Source: JAVVEG01 sp032251455 (GTDB lineage Bacteria; Pseudomonadota; Gammaproteobacteria; Pseudomonadales; Pseudohongiellaceae). From it: a stretch of DNA of 64,000 nucleotides. The position numbers were made by a program, and so were the translations under genes. Below are positions 40,685 through 49,878 of this stretch, piece after piece (within the stretch, counting starts at the first letter, position 1; the number at the start of each line of letters is the position of its first letter). Below the pieces are notes generated by a model. That model did no database searches. It was not told where the DNA came from and worked only from the letters and a program-made list of their open reading frames with translations. The stretch lies in assembly GCA_032251455.1 (NCBI GenBank), contig JAVVEG010000003.1, positions 1-64,000 on the forward strand, in the 5' to 3' direction.

Positions 40685-43513
40685 TCAGTTCCCTGGCAGC
40701 AGGCGGGCAAGAAACTGACCGGTAAAGGACCCGTCAACCTGAGTCAGGGTTTCAGGGGTTCCGGTGGCGATGATCTGCCCGCCACCATTGCCTCCTTCAG
40801 GGCCCAGATCGATCACCCAGTCAGCTGTCTTGATGACATCAAGATTATGTTCGATCACCACGATGGTATTGCCCTGATCACGCAGGCGGTGCAGTACCGC
40901 CAGCAGCTGGCGAATATCGGCAAAATGCAGGCCGGTGGTAGGCTCATCCAGAATATACAGGGTCTTGCCGGTGTCACGCTTGGATAATTCCCTGGCCAGC
41001 TTGACGCGTTGGGCTTCCCCGCCCGACAGGGTGGTCGCGGCCTGGCCCAGGCAGATGTAGGACAAGCCGACTTCGATCAGGGTTTGCAACTTGCGTGCGA
41101 TTACCGGCACGGCATCAAAGAAGCTGCGGGCATCCTCAATCGTCATCGCCAATACTTCAGAGATATTCTTGCCCTTGTAGCGAACCTCGAGCGTTTCCCG
41201 GTTGTAGCGCTTGCCCTGGCAGACATCGCAGGCAACATAGACATCGGGCAGGAAATGCATCTCGACCCGGGTGACGCCATCCCCCTGGCAGGCCTCGCAA
41301 CGCCCGCCCTTGACATTGAAACTGAAACGCCCCGGTGCATAGCCGCGTGCGCGTGCTTCCTGGGTGCCGGCAAACAATTCCCGGACCGGGGTGAAGATGC
41401 CGGTATAGGTTGCCGGGTTTGAACGGGGTGTGCGTCCGATCGGGCTTTGATCGATATCCACTACCTTGTCCAGCAGGGTAAGCCCGGATACGGCGGCATG
41501 ACTTGCCGCGGTCAAGGTTGTGGCTCCATTCAAGGCAGTGGCTGCCAGGGGATACAGCGTGTTATTGATGAGGGTCGATTTGCCGGAACCGGAGACACCG
41601 GTTACGCAGGTGAACAAGCCAAGCGGTATTTCCAGGGTCAGGTTCTGCAGATTGTTACCCCTGGCGCCTTCGATGGTGAGCAGTTTTTTCCTGTTGACGG
41701 GTACACGCTGGCTGGGAATGGCAATTTTTTCTTTCCCGGACAGGAATTTTCCGGTCAGGGAATTGGGGGCCGCAATAATATCTTCCACCTTGCCCTGGGC
41801 CACGATTTCGCCACCGTGAATACCCGCACCGGGGCCGATATCGATGATGTGATCAGCACTTCTGATGGCATCTTCATCGTGTTCGACCACGATCACGGTA
41901 TTACCAAGATCACGCAAATGGAACAGGGTTTTGAGCAGTCTGTCATTATCCCGTTGATGCAAACCAATTGATGGTTCATCAAGAATATACATGACCCCTA
42001 CCAACCCGGCGCCGATTTGACTGGCCAGCCGAATGCGTTGCGCCTCACCGCCGGATAGTGTGTCTGCGCTTCGGCTCAGGGTCAGGTAGTTGAGCCCTAC
42101 ATCGATCAGGAACTGCAGGCGTTGCTGCAGCTCTTTCAGAATTTTATCGGCAATCTCCGCTCGGGCACCGGTCAGCTTCAGTTCACTGAAATAAACCGTG
42201 GCCTGCGCTATGGTCATATCGGCTATCGCTGGCAGTGCCATGCCTTCGATCAATACATTGCGGGCATCGGCCTGTAAACGGCTGCCGCCGCAATCGGGGC
42301 AGGGTTGGCTGCTCAGGAAGCGAGCCAGATCTTCACGCACCATGCTGGATTCGGTTTCCCGGTAACGGCGTTCCATATTGGGCAAAATACCTTCGAAGGC
42401 ATGGCGTCGTACCGTGGCATCGCCGCGGTCATTCAGAAACCGGAAGTTGATCACTTCTTTGCCGCTGCCGCGCAGGATGACATCCTGGTGTCTGGTCGAG
42501 AGCTTATTGAAAGGCACATCCAGGGCAAAACCGTAATGTTCGGCCAAGCTGTTCAGCATCTGGAAATAATAAAAATTGCGTCGGTCCCAGCCCCTTATTG
42601 CCCCCTCGGCCAGGGACAGCTCCGCATTGCTGATGATGCGGGTTTCGTCAAAGAACTGTTTCACGCCCAGACCATCACAATGGCTGCATGCTCCGGCCGG
42701 GTTATTGAAGGAGAACAGGCGTGGTTCCAGCTCAGTGATGCTGTGGCCACATAGAGGGCAGGCAAAGCGAGAGGAAAAGAGCAGATCCTGGCTATCGTCG
42801 TCCATGCCGGCGACTCTGGCAATGCCATCGGCCAGTTGCAGGGCTGTTTCCAGGCTTTCCGCCAGACGCTGTTGGATATCATCGCGCACTTTCAGCCGGT
42901 CGATAACTGCCTCGATGGTATGTTTTTTATTCTTGTCGAGTGTTGGCGGGTAATCCAGCTCACTGACAATACCGTCGACTCTCACCCGGATAAAACCGGC
43001 GGCCTTGAGTTCGCTGAAAACATGCAGATGCTCCCCCTTGCGTTCCCTGATAACCGGCGCAAGTATCATGATTCTGCTCTCTGCGGGCAAAGCCAGAACC
43101 TGATCCACCATTTGGCTTACAGTCTGTGCTTCCAGTTTCTGGTGGTGAACGGGGCAATGGGGTTCACCAACCCGGGCAAACAGCAAGCGCAGAAAATCAT
43201 GAATCTCGGTAATGGTGCCAACTGTTGAACGCGGGTTGTGTGAGGTCGATTTTTGTTCGATGGAAATGGCGGGTGACAGCCCTTCGATGTGGTCTATATC
43301 CGGCTTGTCCATCATGGACAGGAACTGGCGGGCATAGGTTGACAGCGATTCGACATAACGCCTTTGCCCTTCGGCATACAGCGTATCGAAGGCAAGAGAG
43401 GACTTGCCCGAACCGGACAGGCCGGTGATGACAACCAGCTTGTTGCGTGGGATGCTTAAATTGATGTTTTTCAGATTATGGGTTCTGGCCCCTCTGATGG
43501 TGATCGTGTCCAT
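40685..43513 (-). CDS. uvrA: Excinuclease ABC subunit A
   Basis: 942 residues from the ATG at 43513 (MDTITIRGARTHNLKNINL). Two ABC ATPase modules with Walker A GLSGSGKSSLAF and GVSGSGKST, both signature motifs (LSGGEAQR twice), and the zinc motifs CPLCGH...CSHC and CEACQGDG...CDVCQGKRY. UvrA scans DNA for damage and loads UvrB in nucleotide excision repair. Divergent from ssb with about 180 bases between starts, a common arrangement in gammaproteobacteria that may allow shared SOS control; I see no clear LexA box. Confidence 0.97.
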   Translation of the reverse strand: MDTITIRGARTHNLKNINLSIPRNKLVVITGLSGSGKSSLAFDTLYAEGQRRYVESLSTYARQFLSMMDKPDIDHIEGLSPAISIEQKSTSHNPRSTVGTITEIHDFLRLLFARVGEPHCPVHHQKLEAQTVSQMVDQVLALPAESRIMILAPVIRERKGEHLHVFSELKAAGFIRVRVDGIVSELDYPPTLDKNKKHTIEAVIDRLKVRDDIQQRLAESLETALQLADGIARVAGMDDDSQDLLFSSRFACPLCGHSITELEPRLFSFNNPAGACSHCDGLGVKQFFDETRIISNAELSLAEGAIRGWDRRNFYYFQMLNSLAEHYGFALDVPFNKLSTRHQDVILRGSGKEVINFRFLNDRGDATVRRHAFEGILPNMERRYRETESSMVREDLARFLSSQPCPDCGGSRLQADARNVLIEGMALPAIADMTIAQATVYFSELKLTGARAEIADKILKELQQRLQFLIDVGLNYLTLSRSADTLSGGEAQRIRLASQIGAGLVGVMYILDEPSIGLHQRDNDRLLKTLFHLRDLGNTVIVVEHDEDAIRSADHIIDIGPGAGIHGGEIVAQGKVEDIIAAPNSLTGKFLSGKEKIAIPSQRVPVNRKKLLTIEGARGNNLQNLTLEIPLGLFTCVTGVSGSGKSTLINNTLYPLAATALNGATTLTAASHAAVSGLTLLDKVVDIDQSPIGRTPRSNPATYTGIFTPVRELFAGTQEARARGYAPGRFSFNVKGGRCEACQGDGVTRVEMHFLPDVYVACDVCQGKRYNRETLEVRYKGKNISEVLAMTIEDARSFFDAVPVIARKLQTLIEVGLSYICLGQAATTLSGGEAQRVKLARELSKRDTGKTLYILDEPTTGLHFADIRQLLAVLHRLRDQGNTIVVIEHNLDVIKTADWVIDLGPEGGNGGGQIIATGTPETLTQVDGSFTGQFLARLLPGN

Positions 43514-43693
43514 AAAATCCAGCCGCAACAAAACCCCTGATTATGATCAAAACTGCTGCGATGCGCAAAGCCTTGTCACAGGTGCAGACAATTAAGCAGA
43601 AGTTTCTATTCATGCTATGCTTGGTATAGACTAACTGTCCTTGGAATGGACACAAAAACTGGACAAGCTATCACAGCTATTGGAGGCAAAATC

Positions 43694-44194
43694 GTGGCGA
43701 GCAGAGGTGTAAACAAGGTGATTCTGGTAGGCAATGTCGGTAAGGATCCGGAGACCCGCCACATGCCCAATGGAGGTGCTGTTACCAATGTCACCCTGGC
43801 TACCAGCGAAAGCTGGAAGGATAAGAGTTCAGGGCAGCAACAGGAAAGGACGGAATGGCACAGGATTGTGTTTTTCAATCGCCTGGCCGAAATCGTCAGT
43901 GAATATGTTCGCAAGGGCTCCAAGCTGTATATTGAAGGCAGCCTGCGAACCCGAAGCTGGGAACAGGATGGCATAACCCGTTATGCAACGGAAATTGTTG
44001 CCGCAGAAATGCAAATGTTGGATTCGAAAGGTTCGCAGGGGGGTACGGCAGACAGTTCCTACAACCAGAGCCAGCCGGACTCCAGTTACGGATCGCGGGA
44101 TTCATCCCGAAGTGCCCCGCAGGATGGATCACCGCAGAGCTCTGCAGTGAAACCAGCGAATTACGATGATTTTGATGATGATATTCCGTTCTGA
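43694..44194 (+). CDS. ssb: Single-stranded DNA-binding protein
   Basis: 166 residues from a GTG at 43694, with GGAGG seven bases upstream; longer in-frame starts lack this and add non-family residues. OB fold: ASRGVNKVILVGNVGKDPETRHMPNGGAV, TLATSESWKDK, TEWHRIVFFNRLAEI, YIEGSLRTRSWE. The flexible Ser/Gln-rich linker ends in the acidic tip DDDIPF that recruits partner proteins. Divergent from uvrA. Confidence 0.97.
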   Translation: MASRGVNKVILVGNVGKDPETRHMPNGGAVTNVTLATSESWKDKSSGQQQERTEWHRIVFFNRLAEIVSEYVRKGSKLYIEGSLRTRSWEQDGITRYATEIVAAEMQMLDSKGSQGGTADSSYNQSQPDSSYGSRDSSRSAPQDGSPQSSAVKPANYDDFDDDIPF

Positions 44195-44256
44195 CTTTGG
44201 CCAGATCAGCAGCAGGAAATTGACAGCAGGAAATTAGCAGAAGGTAAACTGCATAC

Positions 44257-45159
44257 GTGAAACTATTAGTAGTTGGAGCTGACAGCGCTGTTGGCAGGGA
44301 ATTGACGGCTCAGTTGACGCAGCGAGGTATAGAATATTTTGCACCGGAAGGGAAAGAGCTGGATATCAAAGACCCGGTGCGTCTGGCCAGAACTGTCACC
44401 CTCAATGCCCCAGACCAGCTTATCAATCTGGCCTCCTTTCGTGCGGGCAGCCAACTTGCGGTCACCCAGGCCGAGCACGAAACCGAGCAGTGTGACCGCA
44501 TCAACCACCAGCAGGCGGCCGTGTTGGCGCAGGTGTGTGATCACCTCAACATCCCCTTGTTGCACCTGTCCTCGGCCTATGTATTTGCCGGAGACAAGAA
44601 GCTGGGCTATAACGAACAGGATACGCCGAAGCCGGCAGGTATTTACGGCAAAACCGAACGTCTTGGTGAAGAACAGATAATCGCTACGCTGGACAAACAC
44701 ATTATTTTGCGTTGTGGCTGGGTTTTTGGTCCTGGACAGAATGAGCTGCTGAGACACTGGATTGAGGAAGCCAGAGCCAATGATGGCAAGGTGAAGGTTC
44801 TAAGGCGTAAATTCAGTCCGACACCTGCCGAGGATATTGCCCGGGTAATAATGGCAATTATCCAACAGGTTGATTGTCAGGCCGATGTCTGGGGTATCTA
44901 TCATTATTGTGGTCTGGAAACCAAGCGGGAAAGCGAATTTGTTCAGCATGTCATCAAACTGGCAGCACAGCATGATGAAAATCTCTACCGCTTGCTGGAT
45001 CATCTGGAGATGAGTCTGCAGCGGGTAGAGTTGCCGGAGATAGTCAACGCCACCCTGGCTACAAAAAAGATATTTGACACGTTCGGGATCAAGCAAAGAT
45101 CCTGGCATGGCAGCCTGCAGGCTTTGATCAAGAATATCTGCAATGAGAAACAGCAATGA
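44257..45159 (+). CDS. NAD(P)-dependent sugar-nucleotide reductase-like protein (RmlD family)
   Basis: 300 residues from a GTG at 44257. Rossmann fold: LLVVGADSAVGREL at the N-terminus, and the short-chain dehydrogenase Tyr-x-x-x-Lys as YGKTERLGE, with SSAYVFAGD before it. This resembles dTDP-4-dehydrorhamnose reductase. No other dTDP-rhamnose genes are near, so the true substrate is uncertain. It lies 62 bases after ssb and overlaps nothing, with moeA starting 37 bases later. Confidence 0.72.
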   Translation: MKLLVVGADSAVGRELTAQLTQRGIEYFAPEGKELDIKDPVRLARTVTLNAPDQLINLASFRAGSQLAVTQAEHETEQCDRINHQQAAVLAQVCDHLNIPLLHLSSAYVFAGDKKLGYNEQDTPKPAGIYGKTERLGEEQIIATLDKHIILRCGWVFGPGQNELLRHWIEEARANDGKVKVLRRKFSPTPAEDIARVIMAIIQQVDCQADVWGIYHYCGLETKRESEFVQHVIKLAAQHDENLYRLLDHLEMSLQRVELPEIVNATLATKKIFDTFGIKQRSWHGSLQALIKNICNEKQQ

Positions 45160-45196
45160 CAATGAGAACCATGCTGTAAACAGGCAGGATAATACA

Positions 45197-46435
45197 ATGG
45201 CCACTCCCCCTGCCGGTTTCGATCGGCTGACTCCGCTCGATGAGGCCCTGGCGCAGCTGCTGGCTTTGGTGTCGACAATCCCTGGCATTGAAAGAATCAG
45301 TCTGCAAGACAGCCTCAACAGAGTGCTGGCTGAAGATTTGTATGCATCGGTTCAGGTGCCACCGGCCGCCACCAGTGCCATGGACGGTTTTGCGATTAGG
45401 ACTGCCGATCAAACGCAGTCTGCTGGAGGGTTGGCCATCAGCCAGAGAATCACAGCCGGCACGCCCGGTCAGGCATTGCTGCCGGGTACTGCTGCCCGCA
45501 TTTTCACCGGAGCAGTCCTGCCTGCCGGCGCTGATGCCGTGGTGATGCAGGAGAACTGTGCATTCGTCGCGGACAGGCTGGTGATAAAACAAGCGGTGCA
45601 AGTTGGTGAAAATGTTCGCCATGCCGGGACGGATATTGCGCAGGATTCTCTTCTGCTGGCTGCGGGTCACCGTTTGCAAGCCGTCAATCTGGGCCTTCTT
45701 GCTGCCGCGGGTATCGACCGAGTCAGGGTTTACAAGCGCTTGCGGGTGGCTGTGCTGGCAACCGGAGATGAGTTGGTCAGTCCCGGTAATGTGCTTGGCC
45801 CAGGCCAGATTTACAATTCCAACTTCCCCATGCTGGCTGCACTGTTACAGGAGCTGGGTAGTGAAGTCATCAATGTCGGTATTGTCGCAGACACCCAGGA
45901 GGCTACCCGGTCTGCATTGGAGCAGGCAGCCGCTGTTGCTGATTTTGTCATCAGCAGTGGTGGGGTATCGGTGGGTGAGGAAGATCATGTCAAATCGGCA
46001 CTTGCTTCCCTGGGTAGGCTGGATTTCTGGAAACTGGCGATCAAGCCGGGCAAACCTTTTGCCTTTGGTCACCTGGGTGCCATCCCTTTTTGCGGTCTGC
46101 CTGGTAATCCGGTTTCTGCCTTTATTAATTTCGTCTTGCTGGTGCGCCCGATACTGTTGCGCCTTTCCGGGGGGCGATCTGAACAGCCCAGACGGATACC
46201 CGTTCCGGCAGGGTTTGATCACCCACGCTCAGGAGTCAGACAGGAGTTTCTGCGGGTAAATCTGGAACATGATCCGTTAACAGGGGCTGGACGGCTGATC
46301 CGCTACCGTGAACAGAGTTCAGGTGCCATCACTTCCTTGAGCCGGGCTGATGGCCTGGCAGTTATCCCGCCATTCACTTCGATTGTTGAAGGTGATACCG
46401 TAGACTATATTTCCCTGCGTGAGCTCACGGGTTGA
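45197..46435 (+). CDS. moeA: Molybdopterin molybdenumtransferase
   Basis: 412 residues from the ATG at 45197; an ATG at 45143 inside the preceding gene would add 18 residues. Conserved blocks: PPAATSAMDGFAIR, IFTGAVLPAGADAVVMQE, VLATGDELVSPG, GQIYNSNF, SSGGVSVGEEDHVK and GLPGNPVSAFINF. MoeA inserts molybdenum into adenylated molybdopterin. The C-terminal domain IV is present. Stop at 46433-46435, just before the lipoprotein gene. Confidence 0.95.
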   Translation: MATPPAGFDRLTPLDEALAQLLALVSTIPGIERISLQDSLNRVLAEDLYASVQVPPAATSAMDGFAIRTADQTQSAGGLAISQRITAGTPGQALLPGTAARIFTGAVLPAGADAVVMQENCAFVADRLVIKQAVQVGENVRHAGTDIAQDSLLLAAGHRLQAVNLGLLAAAGIDRVRVYKRLRVAVLATGDELVSPGNVLGPGQIYNSNFPMLAALLQELGSEVINVGIVADTQEATRSALEQAAAVADFVISSGGVSVGEEDHVKSALASLGRLDFWKLAIKPGKPFAFGHLGAIPFCGLPGNPVSAFINFVLLVRPILLRLSGGRSEQPRRIPVPAGFDHPRSGVRQEFLRVNLEHDPLTGAGRLIRYREQSSGAITSLSRADGLAVIPPFTSIVEGDTVDYISLRELTG

Positions 46436-46439
46436 ATTG

Positions 46440-47243
46440 ATGAATAGCCTATTGCAGAGTCTGTCTCAATGTTCATGTAAAGCTGACGATTTCTGTTTCA
46501 GCAAGATCAGACGGTTTCCTGTTCCTGTACTGCTTGGCGCTCTGCTCCTGACTTCATGCCAGTCGACAAATCAGCAGACGGTAGTGCCTGCACAAGCTGC
46601 CAAGCCGCGTCTGCAGGGAACTGTGATCGATAACAGGGCGCTGAACGCTGAGCAGGCTTTTCGGGAGGAGATCCGCCAGCAACTGGTGCTCGCCGATCTG
46701 CTGTATGAAGGGCAGAAAGCGCTGGCAGCAGACAGGTTGATGACACCTCCTGAGGACAGTGCGCTGGCCCGGTTCAACCGTGTGTTGGCACTCCAGCCCG
46801 GTAACCCGGTAGCCCTGCAGGGGATTCAGGATGTCGCCGGACGCTATCTGCAATTGGCCGAGACGGCTTCACGACAAGGTCAATTTGATAACGCATTGCT
46901 GTTCCTGCAGCGGGCAGCAATGGTGGCAGACTCGCATCCGGGTTTGCCAGCCGCACGGGAGTATCTGGCCAGGGAACAGGCACGCACACAAAGTGTATAT
47001 ACCTTGAGCGCAGGTGAGTTGGCCAGTCAGTCAGCAAGCCTGATGAGTCGTTTGCAGGAAATCGCGGCCCTGGTGCGCGATACAGAAGCCTTTTTGCTGA
47101 TTACGGCACCAAGTGATGCCCAGGGCCGATGGATTTATGCCCAGATGCAGGCCGCAGTACAGGGTTACCGGCTGCGCGGCGATATCGAGATTGGCGAGCA
47201 GCCAAGCATCCGGCTGGTCAATCTCAAGCAGAGCAAGTCCTGA
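46440..47243 (+). CDS. Putative lipoprotein with tetratricopeptide-like region
   Basis: 267 residues from the ATG at 46440, four bases after the moeA stop. The lipobox LLLTSC gives a lipidated Cys40, but the N-region of about 25 residues before the hydrophobic core (VPVLLGALLL) is long for a signal peptide, so the true start may be later. The mature part is helical with LARFNRVLALQPGNPVALQGIQDVAGRYLQLAE and a second helical pair, a TPR-like pattern. Function unknown; its closeness to moeA may only reflect co-transcription. Confidence 0.65.
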   Translation: MNSLLQSLSQCSCKADDFCFSKIRRFPVPVLLGALLLTSCQSTNQQTVVPAQAAKPRLQGTVIDNRALNAEQAFREEIRQQLVLADLLYEGQKALAADRLMTPPEDSALARFNRVLALQPGNPVALQGIQDVAGRYLQLAETASRQGQFDNALLFLQRAAMVADSHPGLPAAREYLAREQARTQSVYTLSAGELASQSASLMSRLQEIAALVRDTEAFLLITAPSDAQGRWIYAQMQAAVQGYRLRGDIEIGEQPSIRLVNLKQSKS

Positions 47244-47637
47244 GTAGGCACAGGTTTATTCAGAGTCCCCCCCAATGTTTAATTCGCTTTTCATATGCTC
47301 TGTATGGTAGAGTGCCCGCCAGCTTCGAATAAGGTGTTCAGTCAGGCTCAGTTTGACTGATAAAGACAAATGTCTGGCACTTCTCGAAGGCGTCATCTTT
47401 ACTGATTATCCTTTCCGATAATTACTGTTACTGCATGCCGCACCCTGGCCAAAAAGTCAGGGCCTGAAGGCAACGCGGTTGGTCGTGTGCACACACAGGT
47501 GGATCAGTCTCCGCTGCAAATCGTGCTGTTTTTGAAAACAATTTTATCGCCTTGACAAGCGGTTCATTCTATTGCTGCCGGTCTGCTATCAATGGCTGTC
47601 GGCTTGAAGTGTGCTATATGGCACCATATGAGGAAGT
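47244..47637. other. 394-base non-coding region before rhlE
   Basis: No gene seen on either strand. CCCTG (47443-47447) and CAGGG (47458-47462) could form a small hairpin. TTGACA at 47552-47557 has no matching -10 box at the right distance. ATATGG-CA-CCATAT (47616-47629) is a 14-base palindrome that ends just before the rhlE ribosome binding site (AGGA, 47631-47634). A long structured leader is possible, as in cold-induced genes, but not proved. Confidence 0.5.
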
Positions 47638-48900
47638 ATGAGTTTTGAAAATCTGGGTCTCCACGAGGCCTTGTTAAAAGCCGTTGCCGATCAGAATTAC
47701 ACCCAGGCGACACCAATCCAGGAACAGGCTATCCCGGCCATTCTGCAAGGCAATGATATTATGGCTTCAGCCCAGACGGGCACAGGGAAGACCGCGGGTT
47801 TCACCTTGCCCATGTTGCAGAAGTTGGCAGCAGGCAAGCGCGCGGGTGCGAATCATATCCGTGCCCTGGTATTGACACCGACAAGAGAGTTGGCGGCACA
47901 GGTGCATGCAAGCATCGAAACCTATGGCAAATATCTCGATGTCCGCTCGGCAGTTGTATTCGGAGGGGTGAAAATCAACCCACAGATGATGAAGCTGCGG
48001 GGTGGTCTGGAAATACTGGTGGCCACTCCTGGTCGGCTGCTTGATCTGTTTCAGCAAAACGCGGTCAGGTTTGAGCAGCTTGAAATACTGGTGCTGGATG
48101 AAGCGGATCGCATGCTGGATATGGGTTTTATCAATGACATCAGAAAAATTCTGGCCAAACTGCCCAGGCAACGGCAGAACCTGATGTTTTCTGCTACTTA
48201 TGCCGGGGAAATCCAGCAGTTGGCCAGAAGCCTGTTGCAAAACCCTGTCTCCATCAATGTTGCTCCGATCAATACAGCCGCTGAGTTGGTAGCGCAAAAA
48301 CTGCATCCAGTGGATAAGGGTAGAAAAGCGGCCTTGTTGAGTCATTTGATTCGCACTGAAGGCTGGTATCAGGCTCTGGTTTTCAGCCGTACCAAACATG
48401 GGGCCAACAAACTGGTCAAACAGCTGGCGGCGGACGGTATCGATGCCGGGGCAATCCATGGCAACAAGAGCCAGGCTCAGCGGACCAAGGTGCTGGACGC
48501 ATTCAAGCATGGCAAGCTACAGATTCTGGTGGCTACGGATATTGCTGCCCGAGGGATCGATATCGACCAATTGCCTCAGGTAGTCAATTTCGATTTGCCT
48601 CATGTCCCGGAAGATTACGTGCACAGGATAGGCAGGACAGGACGGGCAGGTGCGGTGGGGCAGGCAGTTTCCCTGGTCAGCGCTGATGAAAGCAAGCAAT
48701 TGCTGGCAATAGAGCGGGTACTCAAACGCAGTATCGAGCGCGAACAGGTTGTTGGGTTTGAACCAGGAGAGCGCTTGCAGGACAGTAATGGCAACTCTCC
48801 ACGCCAGCGTCCCCTGAACCGCAGTAATGCAGCCAGGCGACCAGCCGGGAACCCTGGATCTCAGCGAAAGGCTGGTTTTGCCAGCACCAGGGCATGGTGA
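47638..48900 (+). CDS. rhlE: ATP-dependent RNA helicase RhlE
   Basis: 420 residues with DEAD-box motifs: Q motif YTQATPIQEQAI, AQTGTGKT (I), PTRELAAQV (Ia), VLDEADRML (II), FSATYAG (III), ATDIAARGIDI (V) and HRIGRTGRAG (VI). SINPQMMKLRGG-like segment VVFGGVKINPQMMKLRGG and VFSRTKHGANKL fit RhlE rather than other DEAD-box members. It unwinds RNA in ribosome assembly and RNA decay. The basic C-terminal tail is shorter than in E. coli. It overlaps the convergent DUF2239 gene by 40 bases. Confidence 0.94.
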   Translation: MSFENLGLHEALLKAVADQNYTQATPIQEQAIPAILQGNDIMASAQTGTGKTAGFTLPMLQKLAAGKRAGANHIRALVLTPTRELAAQVHASIETYGKYLDVRSAVVFGGVKINPQMMKLRGGLEILVATPGRLLDLFQQNAVRFEQLEILVLDEADRMLDMGFINDIRKILAKLPRQRQNLMFSATYAGEIQQLARSLLQNPVSINVAPINTAAELVAQKLHPVDKGRKAALLSHLIRTEGWYQALVFSRTKHGANKLVKQLAADGIDAGAIHGNKSQAQRTKVLDAFKHGKLQILVATDIAARGIDIDQLPQVVNFDLPHVPEDYVHRIGRTGRAGAVGQAVSLVSADESKQLLAIERVLKRSIEREQVVGFEPGERLQDSNGNSPRQRPLNRSNAARRPAGNPGSQRKAGFASTRAW

Positions 48901-49445
48901 CTGATATCCACAGGCCAGCCGCCCGTGTGCTCGATGAAATCAGGTTCCCTGCCGGCAAACAGGGCGCGAGTGGCTTCCTCGAAACCGGGTTCATTGCCAG
49001 CGATGGCCTGAATGAAGCGATAACAGTTTTCCTTGCTCTTTCTTATGCGCTCGGACTCGGGATTGTCGTGAATCGCTTTCTCGACCAGTTTGCGTAAAGT
49101 GGTCGATGCGCCTCCTGGTTGTGCTTTCAGCCAGTCCCAGTGTCTGGGCAGCAGAGTGACCTCCCTGGCGGTCACTCCCAGCTTTGGTCTGCCCGCACTC
49201 CGGCGATGGGAGTTTGCCCGCTCTGGATTGCCTGCGTCAGATTGTGTCATTGGGGGGAGTCGTGCCACCACTTCTTCAACCGAACCGCGCAAATCAAGCT
49301 CGATCAGATTGCTGTCTTCGCTATCAAATACAAGCACGGTACTCTCCGGATGAGTATCCAGCCATTGCTTTGTCTTGATGGCAATCGTGTGCAGGGGGCC
49401 GGAAGCTAGCCGCAACTCTCCCGCAAATGCGATGTATTCTTTCAT
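48861..49445 (-). CDS. DUF2239 family protein
   Basis: 194 residues. The family core GRPKLGVTAREVTLLPRHWDWLKAQPGGASTTLRKLVEKA (about residues 82-120) and CYRFIQAIAGNEPGFEEATRALFAG are clear; the C-terminus WPVDISHHALVLA fits too. The TLRKLVEKA part resembles the short helices of ribbon-type DNA-binding proteins, but the function is unknown. A strong promoter with flanking inverted repeats lies directly upstream (49489-49536). It overlaps the rhlE tail by 40 bases. Confidence 0.85.
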   Translation of the reverse strand: MKEYIAFAGELRLASGPLHTIAIKTKQWLDTHPESTVLVFDSEDSNLIELDLRGSVEEVVARLPPMTQSDAGNPERANSHRRSAGRPKLGVTAREVTLLPRHWDWLKAQPGGASTTLRKLVEKAIHDNPESERIRKSKENCYRFIQAIAGNEPGFEEATRALFAGREPDFIEHTGGWPVDISHHALVLAKPAFR

Positions 49446-49488
49446 TGCCGATGTTCCATTTACTGAATAAGGTAGTTTGATCGGCTGC

Positions 49489-49536
49489 TATATTACCCGG
49501 ATGAAATAAGAGTTGCAATATCACCCGGGTAATATA
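49489..49536. repeat. 12-base inverted repeat over the DUF2239 promoter, candidate operator
   Basis: TATATTACCCGG (49489-49500) and CCGGGTAATATA (49525-49536) are perfect 12-base inverted arms 24 bases apart. The right arm itself sits in a larger near-palindrome, ATATCACCCGGGTAATAT. One arm covers the -10 box and the other lies just upstream of the -35 box. This is a typical layout for a repressor binding at two sites. The protein is not known. Confidence 0.75.
49490..49518 (-). promoter_or_regulatory. Promoter of the DUF2239 gene
   Basis: On the minus strand TTGCAA (49518-49513) and TAATAT (49495-49490) are separated by exactly 17 bases. The start would lie near 49483, about 38 bases before the ATG at 49445. 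The -10 box is inside one arm of the inverted repeat described next. Confidence 0.65.
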
Positions 49537-49565
49537 TGGAGAGGCTCCCTAAAACCTGGGCAATA

Positions 49566-49603
49566 AAAAAGGCAATACCATCCGTTAGTGGTATTGCCTT
49601 TTT
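49566..49603. terminator. Bidirectional terminator after cspA
   Basis: AAAAAGGCAATACCA (49566-49580) and TGGTATTGCCTTTTT (49589-49603) are perfect 15-base arms with an eight-base loop and A/T runs on both sides. It follows the minus-strand cold-shock gene (stop at 49669). Confidence 0.92.
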
Positions 49604-49668
49604 AAGTTGTAGCGATTTGCTGTGTGTTTCTGTGTCAATCACCAGCCAGAGACTGGCGTTGAGTCAAC

Positions 49669-49878
49669 TCAGCAAGCGACTACGTTCTCGGCCTGTGGGC
49701 CTTTTTGTCCTTGAGTTACCGTAAATTCAACTTCCTGGCCTTCGGCAAGGGTTTTGAAGCCGGTATTCTGAATGGCACTGTAATGAACGAATACGTCCGG
49801 GCCGCCATTTTGCTCGATGAAACCGAAGCCTTTTGATTCATTGAAAAATTTTACTTTACCGCTGACTGTGTTAGCCAT
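49669..49878 (-). CDS. Cold-shock protein, CspA family
   Basis: 69 residues from the ATG at 49878 (MANTVSGKVKFFNESKGFG). RNP1 KGFGFIEQ and RNP2 VFVHYSAI are both intact. Single-stranded RNA/DNA binding chaperone of the CspA fold. AGGA lies eight bases before the ATG. The 5' leader runs towards 50000; I see no further gene in 49879-50215. Which csp paralogue it is cannot be told. Confidence 0.95.
   Translation of the reverse strand: MANTVSGKVKFFNESKGFGFIEQNGGPDVFVHYSAIQNTGFKTLAEGQEVEFTVTQGQKGPQAENVVAC

Noticed and set aside
47552..47580. TTGACA at 47552-47557 as the rhlE promoter
   Set aside because: No acceptable -10 box is found 15-19 bases downstream; the best nearby hexamer is at the wrong distance.
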